64,000 bases of DNA from Salticus scenicus (Eukaryota; Arthropoda; Arachnida; Araneae; Salticidae), in assembly GCA_963930645.1 (NCBI GenBank), contig OZ005649.1:79075126-79139125 (forward strand), given 5' to 3'. Shown here piece after piece: positions 58,531-64,000 of this stretch (its first letter is position 1; each line of letters opens with the position of its first letter). Made by a program: the position numbers and the translations under genes. The notes beneath the pieces are model-generated. The model saw only the letters and a program-made list of their open reading frames with translations. It made no database searches and was not told where the DNA came from.

Positions 58531-59558
58531 ACTTTCCGAACACTATAGTGAGGAAAGTATTGTAATCATGTCAAAAATCCGAATTCGAGATTTTGATGTT
58601 TCTATACGTTTTGAGGTCCCCTGAGTCCGTTTTCACTATTTTTACGATGATGTATGTATGTGTGTGTGTATGTGTGTATGTGTGTATGTATGTGTGTATG
58701 TCTGTGAGAGAACACGCTAGCGTCTAAACGCTTTGTTCGATTAACCTGAAAGTTGGTACGCATATTGTAAGTCACCATAGTACGAACCCTATAGATTTTG
58801 GTGAATCTAGCACTTATAGTTTTTTTACAGGGACACAAAGAAAAATTCTTTATCATTATGGCCTATGGGAGCAAAATCTTAAAAGTGCGATAGCATCTAA
58901 ACGCCTTATTCAATTGAGCAAAAAATTTATACACATATTATAGGTCACAAATACTCAATCTGTATAGATTTTGGAGAATCTAGCACTTATAGTTTTTTTA
59001 CAGGGACACAAAGAAAAATTCTTTATCATTATGCCTATGGGGCCAAATTTTTAAAAGTGTGATAGCGTCTAAACGCCTTATTAATCTGAGCAAAAACTTT
59101 GTACACATGTTATAGATCACAGTTGAACTAACTGTATAGATTTTCGTGAATCTAGCACTTACAGTTTTTTTACAGTGACACAAAGAAAAATTCTTTATCA
59201 TTATGGCCTATGGGACTAAATTTTTAAAAGTACGATAGCATCTAAACGCCTTATTGAATTGAGCTGAAAATTTATATGAGTATTATAAATCACTGTTGCA
59301 CTAACTATAAGCATTTTGGTGAATCTAGCATTTATAGGTTTTTACAGGGACACAACGAAAAATTCTTTATCATTATGATCTATGTGCTCAAAGTTCAGTA
59401 GCGTTAAATAAAACATCGTGTAATAGATGGAGAAAAATACTCAAACACTCTATTATGGTTTTCTCTCTTTTGTTTGTTTAACAACTCCTCTTTCTTTACT
59501 TTATCTACAAAACTGTTAATTACTCAATGTTCGGAAAGTCGAGTGGAGTCACTCCAGA
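58531..59558 (+). mobile_element. family C: Helentron/HINE-like element with 173-bp repeats
   Basis: ACTTTCCGAAC (58531-58541) follows a T run and folds with 'gtgaggaaagt'. GTTCGGAAAGT (59529-59539) is its exact inverted partner, followed by GAGTGGAGTCACTC, a 5-bp-stem hairpin (59541-59554), and CAGATTTTTTTT. A (TGTG/TATG)n microsatellite lies at 58651-58705. The body is four tandem units. No coding sequence; the two ORFs on the minus strand translate the repeats. The design matches families A and B although the body sequence differs. Confidence 0.72.
58720..59400 (+). repeat. 173-bp tandem repeat array, four units
   Basis: 'tctagcactta(t/c)ag' occurs at 58806, 58979, 59151 and (as tctagcatttatag) 59324: spacing 173, 172, 173. 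Units share 'acagggacacaaagaaaaattctttatcattatg' and 'tctaaacgccttattcaa'. Confidence 0.9.
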
Positions 59559-60174
59559 TTTTTTTTTATATAATTAAGTAAATACTATCAATTGTGGTAA
59601 TATAATATTTGATTGAATGAATATTTTATTGTAATTAAGTATAATTAATGTATTCAGTGTATTTCCGATTGATAAATCAGTAAAAGTAAAGTAGTTTCTT
59701 TCACAATATGTTAATAAAATACGTTCTACAGAATTTTAAGTTGAAATGTAAGAGTACAAATACAAAACTGAATCAACTTTTTTAAAATTTTAATATAAAT
59801 TTATCACTTGCCACCGAAAGTACACATATAAAAGACCTTGTATTTTAACTCAGTTTAAGGGATCTGGTCTCTTTGAACGATGGGAATGCCAGTAAATCAT
59901 GATCTTGGTTCTTTTTACAATAACTTTTATTGGTCTATTAGAAATGTTGATATACTTGTAAATTTTTATTTTTATTTTTATTTATTTATTTATTATTATT
60001 ATTATTATATATTTTTTTAAATGTCAGAGCTATTTTTTGTCGAAATAAGCCTAGAGCGAAATATTACATGCAAATGACAGATCACATATCTGTCCCCCCC
60101 AAATATATATATATACATATATACTGGACACATTTAAAAATACCATATAATTAAAATGACGAAAAATAATAATT

Positions 60175-60176
<2 letters not shown>
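59559..60176. other. AT-rich, no gene seen
   Basis: There are TTTA and ATT runs near 59965-60010 and a C run near 60096. I recognise nothing else. Confidence 0.5.

Positions 60177-60243
<67 letters not shown>
60177..60243. repeat. (TA)n microsatellite
   Basis: An uninterrupted TA run of about 66 bp marks the left border of the A-skewed island. Confidence 0.97.
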
Positions 60244-60245
<2 letters not shown>

Positions 60246-60624
60246 GATAACGTAATAAAATTTAATCTAAAAATTTAGCAATTAATAGAACTAAAACAAT
60301 AACAGCACACTAAAATATAGAACTGAATTTAACATAGAGGAAAGAATGACACAAAAAGTTGCGATATAGATAAGGAACCAATGAGTTACCATATTAACTT
60401 AAAATACTTACGCCAACCTGAAGGATAATAAAAAAGGACCATTAAACTTGTGAAAGAGAAAAAAGATAATAAACCACATAATCAATTGGATATAAATGCT
60501 TAAAATTAGAAATATACTTTTCAAGGGGCGCATACTTCATAAAGCAGAGAAAGCTGCAATGATTTCGTAAAACGATATTGCTAATCATAGCAATTTATAT
60601 CATCTCACGCCCCGATCAATGCAG

Positions 60625-60673
<49 letters not shown>

Positions 60674-61250
60674 ACAAAGAATGAGAAAAAAGTGAAAAAT
60701 TGTGAAAAATTAAATTAAAACAAAGAATAAATAAATATTAATCCAAAGTAATAACATGAAATAATCAGAGTAACCACATGGAAAACAGTTAACACAAACT
60801 GGAAAAATGGTTAATGCCAAAACCTAAATTGAAGTTAAAATAATAGCTCGACAGATATCGATTAATCGAAAATACTTCAGAACAATTACATTAAAGATAA
60901 AATACACAGAGTAAATATTAAATGATAATGTTAAGATTAATACTAGTAGAGTTAAATTAAATCGTACCAAAAATATTAATAATTAAATCATTTAAGATAA
61001 GGACTGAAGAATGAAGGTATAAGACTACTGAGTACAAGCGCCATCTTTCGGTTAGCTATAAAAACATTAAGTCAGTTAAATAAGATGTATTGACTGATTA
61101 TTGACTGATTATTGACTGATTATTGAAGATTAAGATAATTTAGAAGTATTAACAGCAAGATTAAGATAATTTTTAAGATTTTTATTTTGAAGTCAAATTA
61201 TTAAGTGTAAAGTTTAAGATAATTTAGAAGTATTGACAGCAAGATTAAGA

Positions 61251-61255
<5 letters not shown>
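60244..61255. other. A-rich, T-poor island between two (TA)n tracts
   Basis: The plus strand carries far more A than T through about 1 kb (for example 32 A against 11 T in 60301-60360, and 31 against 12 in 60781-60840), unlike the balanced AT flanks. It includes a 42-base poly-A at 60629-60670 and short direct repeats at 61090-61140 ('attgactgatt' x3) and 61130-61250 ('aagataatttagaagtatt(a/g)acagcaagattaagataatt' twice, in part). No ORF. It looks like an insertion that split one (TA)n tract, but no ends of a known class are seen. Confidence 0.55.

Positions 61256-61309
<54 letters not shown>
61256..61309. repeat. (TA)n microsatellite
   Basis: A TA run of about 54 bp borders the A-skewed island on the right. 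Confidence 0.97.
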
Positions 61310-61311
<2 letters not shown>

Positions 61312-61649
61312 TTTTTGGCGTAATTATGCTTACAATTACAAAACTTTCAATATTAAAAAGCCAATCATTTCATATATTTATATCTCATGTATAACTTGTT
61401 GAACTTTCATCAATTTCAAGCTTACCATCACAGATATATTGTTTGAAAAAATTATACATCGAAGAAAAATTCGCTTTGTTAATTTTACAAAATAAATAAA
61501 TATATAATTATTTTAATGTCTTTAATAGAGAGATAAAACTTTTTAAAACACCTTTTAACTATAGAAGTTTTAAAACTAAATATTTTTCGAATTATTGTAA
61601 GAAAAGTTATAATCACATTCTTTCTTATATCATTTCTTTTAAAAGGTAT

Positions 61650-61887
61650 TTGACCCATAAGATTTTACTTTATTTTTAAGATTGTTTCTGAAAGTTTATT
61701 ACGATTCTGTGCCAACGATTTTCCACAGAAAAATATGCTTTTAAAATTCTAATAAAATTTCATAATGTATAAAGGAGTGTAACCATGTTAAAATGCACTT
61801 TTAAGAAATACCGACTGTAGACCATAATAGTATGAAATTCGTTTATGTATCCTGGAAAATATGCCATAGTTACCACATACACACACA

Positions 61888-61922
<35 letters not shown>

Positions 61923-61930
61923 AAAAACAC
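61650..61930 (+). repeat. interspersed repeat, copy 2 (empty MITE site)
   Basis: It aligns with 45850-46400. 'ccataatagTAtgaaattc' (61823-61840) corresponds to 'ccataagagTA[MITE]TAcgaaattc' in the other copy, so this is the unoccupied target. It ends in (AC)n (61879-61900) and poly-A (61902-61927). Confidence 0.78.
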
Positions 61931-62216
61931 GAAATGAATACACCTAAATCTGTTGTGTATGCACGATATTTCTGCATTGTAACAAACTTATATTTGAAAT
62001 CTATATGCTAATTTTTTTTTCATGAACGTGATTGATTTTACATTGCTTTGAAATGTTTTTTCAAAAATTCGCTTGTGATGTAATTTTGGGAAGTACTGTA
62101 TACCTGAATGTACTAAATGTATACAAAAAGTATGTATAAGTCTAAATTAACTATACTATCTGTTAAAATAAAAATAAAATAAAATGTGAGTTTCATTAAT
62201 TTGCGATTTATCGATG

Positions 62217-62242
62217 TTTTTTTTTTTTTTTTTTTTTTTTTT
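62217..62242. repeat. poly-T tract
   Basis: A homopolymer of 26 T; the minus-strand ORF across it is not gene-like. Confidence 0.9.
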
Positions 62243-62789
62243 CTTAAATGAAAAGTCAGTCACCCAGTCCGTGAAGAGGTTAGCGTCACTGATTTCTACA
62301 CGGTTAAGTTCAGGTTTAAATCCCATATAAGGCATGATTGTACTGTCCATCTTAGGGGCAGCTATGACCGCCTACTGGTTTCTCCTTCGCATTGATCATG
62401 AATCCGTCGATACTCCGAATATTGAATAGTCAAACGTGCAACGCTATTTGGGAATACATATACACATACATACACCCCCCCCATATATATATATATATAT
62501 ATGTACAGTGGCGGCCCGTGAAAATTTTCACAGGTGGGGCCCGATCCATCGTATGATGCGTAATTTAACTTTAATACTATTCATTATTCAAACATGAAAA
62601 CAAACATTAATAAAATGGGATGTAAAACGAAATTTCGGATTTATTTATTTATTTTATTTATTTATTTATTTATTTATTTATTTTATGGTGATTCTTGAAT
62701 TTAACACTATGGAAAACATTACATAAAATTATCACAAAAATTAAAGTTTTATAAATACAATTGAAAACTTCTGCAATGTTCTGATCAAT

Positions 62790-63010
62790 GGAATATCAAA
62801 ATTTAAATATCTGGAAGTTAGTAGACGGAAATTGCCAAGTTCGATACCAGATCGCTTTCGTCGACATATACATTTGGAGTTTACTATGGTTTTCTCCAAA
62901 ACTCAAATAAAAAGGGCTATGTAGCACTTAGAAAGACTTTCTACAGAGAGTACACCACTCAGGTCTAGAAACCACTTTTAGTCAACTGGCTTTAACCCTA
63001 ACACTACACA
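62790..63010 (+). mobile_element. tRNA-derived SINE copy 3
   Basis: 'gttagtagacggaaattgccaaGTTCGATACC' (B-box-like) is followed by 'ggtttt​ctccaaaactc', 'aaaagggcta' and 'agaaagact', matching the copies at 22449-22620 and 23145-23340. The A box is eroded. Confidence 0.6.
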
Positions 63011-64000
63011 CCATTAAAATTTAAATTCAAATGTCTCAGAGTGTAATATTATTTAGCTTACGCTAATTATATCCCTAAATCTTTTAATTATAGAATTTCA
63101 AGTGTTATATTCATGTTTCTTATCTATTGGAATTTAGAAAGTCATGATTAATGTAATGTGGATACATATTAAAAATAAATAAATAAAAAATAAATAAACC
63201 CCATGTTTCTCGCTTAACTTTAGATAATTTAAATTAACTTTCAATAAATAAAGAAATAAACCGGGCTACCATCTTAAAAAAAAAGAAAGAAAGAAAAGAA
63301 AAGAAAGAAAAAGAAACATTGCGGATGTTTCTATTAAATCGCATTTAGAAGAAAAATCCTTTAATAATAATAATAAATCACAATTGTATGCAGCTATTTA
63401 ATCCATTTATCCATGTAAGTCCATTAATTATTTATCTAAAAATTTCACAATTTATTTACATAAAAGTTTTAATACACTATTCTGAAGGGGAAAAATGAGT
63501 CGCATATTATTTTTATTTTTATTCCCCCCCCCCTTCATTTAAATTCAAAACACTTTAGTTTAAATGTCTTAAATTCTTATACAAGCTTTTATCTCAAAGG
63601 CTAGTCTAGAAAATATTTTTGATTATTACCAGATTTCTTTTTTTAAACACTAAAATTTTAAACTGTCATATATAACTCTAAAGAATTCACCAAAAAATCA
63701 ATGAGGGAAAAAAAAAAAAAAAAAAAAAGAGAAAGAAAAACGTAATGCAGAAGTCGCCAAATATTATCCGTGAATTGCATGGTTAACAGAAAAGGTTTTT
63801 TTCCCTATAGTTTTGTTCCAAAGGGCAGGAATCTGCTGGCCCATCGACGACAAAATTGCAGGGTGCTTAAACCGGTAAAGCAGTTAGTCGCCAAATATGT
63901 CAACCCGATCTTTTAGTAGAATAAACTGTACAAATAAAGACGCCAATTTCGGGCGGAATGAAATCTGCCCGCTGCGTAGATAAGGAAAAGAGAAGTAGCG
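63011..64000. other. no gene seen; less AT-rich sequence at the right edge
   Basis: There are purine runs (63272-63318, 63708-63740) and a C run near 63524. From 63745 the base composition becomes more even, and 'gtcgccaaatat' occurs twice (near 63753 and 63889); an element may start here and continue past the window. Confidence 0.4.

Noticed and set aside
58602..59201. Two similar minus-strand ORFs starting MIKNFSLC
   Set aside because: They are the antisense of the 173-bp tandem units of family C; their similarity is that of the repeat.

Overview
This window looks like repeat-packed intergenic DNA from an AT-rich animal nuclear genome. I see no intact host gene, no rRNA and no functional tRNA. 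The repeat content (Penelope-like, Tc1/mariner, hAT, piggyBac-like, Ty3-like LTR, tRNA-derived SINE and Helitron/Helentron-like elements, with long AT microsatellites) fits an arthropod or similar invertebrate. That assignment is inference; no single gene identifies the organism. Every protein-like stretch I recognise is a transposon relic.

Layout. 1.1-1.9 kb: a two-copy tandem repeat and a piggyBac-like MITE. 2.15-6.4 kb: a minus-strand LTR element with gag but no visible pol. 8.0-8.3 kb: a large compound microsatellite. 12.8-14.6 kb: a Helentron-like non-autonomous element (family A). 14.7-17.7 kb: related repeats and a cluster of 'cgacttcaaaaaggaggagg' repeats. 18.1-20.8 kb: a palindromic Penelope-like locus with two opposed hammerhead ribozymes, a broken reverse transcriptase and two GIY-YIG ends. 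22.4-23.3 kb: two SINE copies.

23.6-35.45 kb is a nested stack. A long-inverted-repeat element (G) holds a family B Helentron-like element in one arm. That element is split by a hAT with an exact 8-bp target duplication, and the hAT interior carries two further tandem-repeat elements (D and F). 35.5-43.84 kb is an 8.3-kb foldback element (E). It has 24-bp terminal inverted repeats, many copies of a CTAAATGCGA motif, arms built of ~600-bp units facing each other, and a solo LTR in one arm.

45.9-64 kb holds a Tc1/mariner palindromic MITE with its empty site preserved in a paralogous repeat 15 kb away, three dead Tc1/mariner transposases, an intact family B copy, a family C element with 173-bp repeats, an A-skewed island between two (TA)n tracts, and a third SINE copy.

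The main system-level observation is a set of elements (A, B, C, probably D) with one architecture: a subterminal inverted repeat that forms a 5' hairpin, a TGTC-rich microsatellite, central tandem repeats, the complementary inverted repeat, and usually a short 3' hairpin. This is the DINE-1/HINE (non-autonomous Helentron) plan, and the units of foldback E share a motif and start structure with it. No Rep/helicase source is present in the window.
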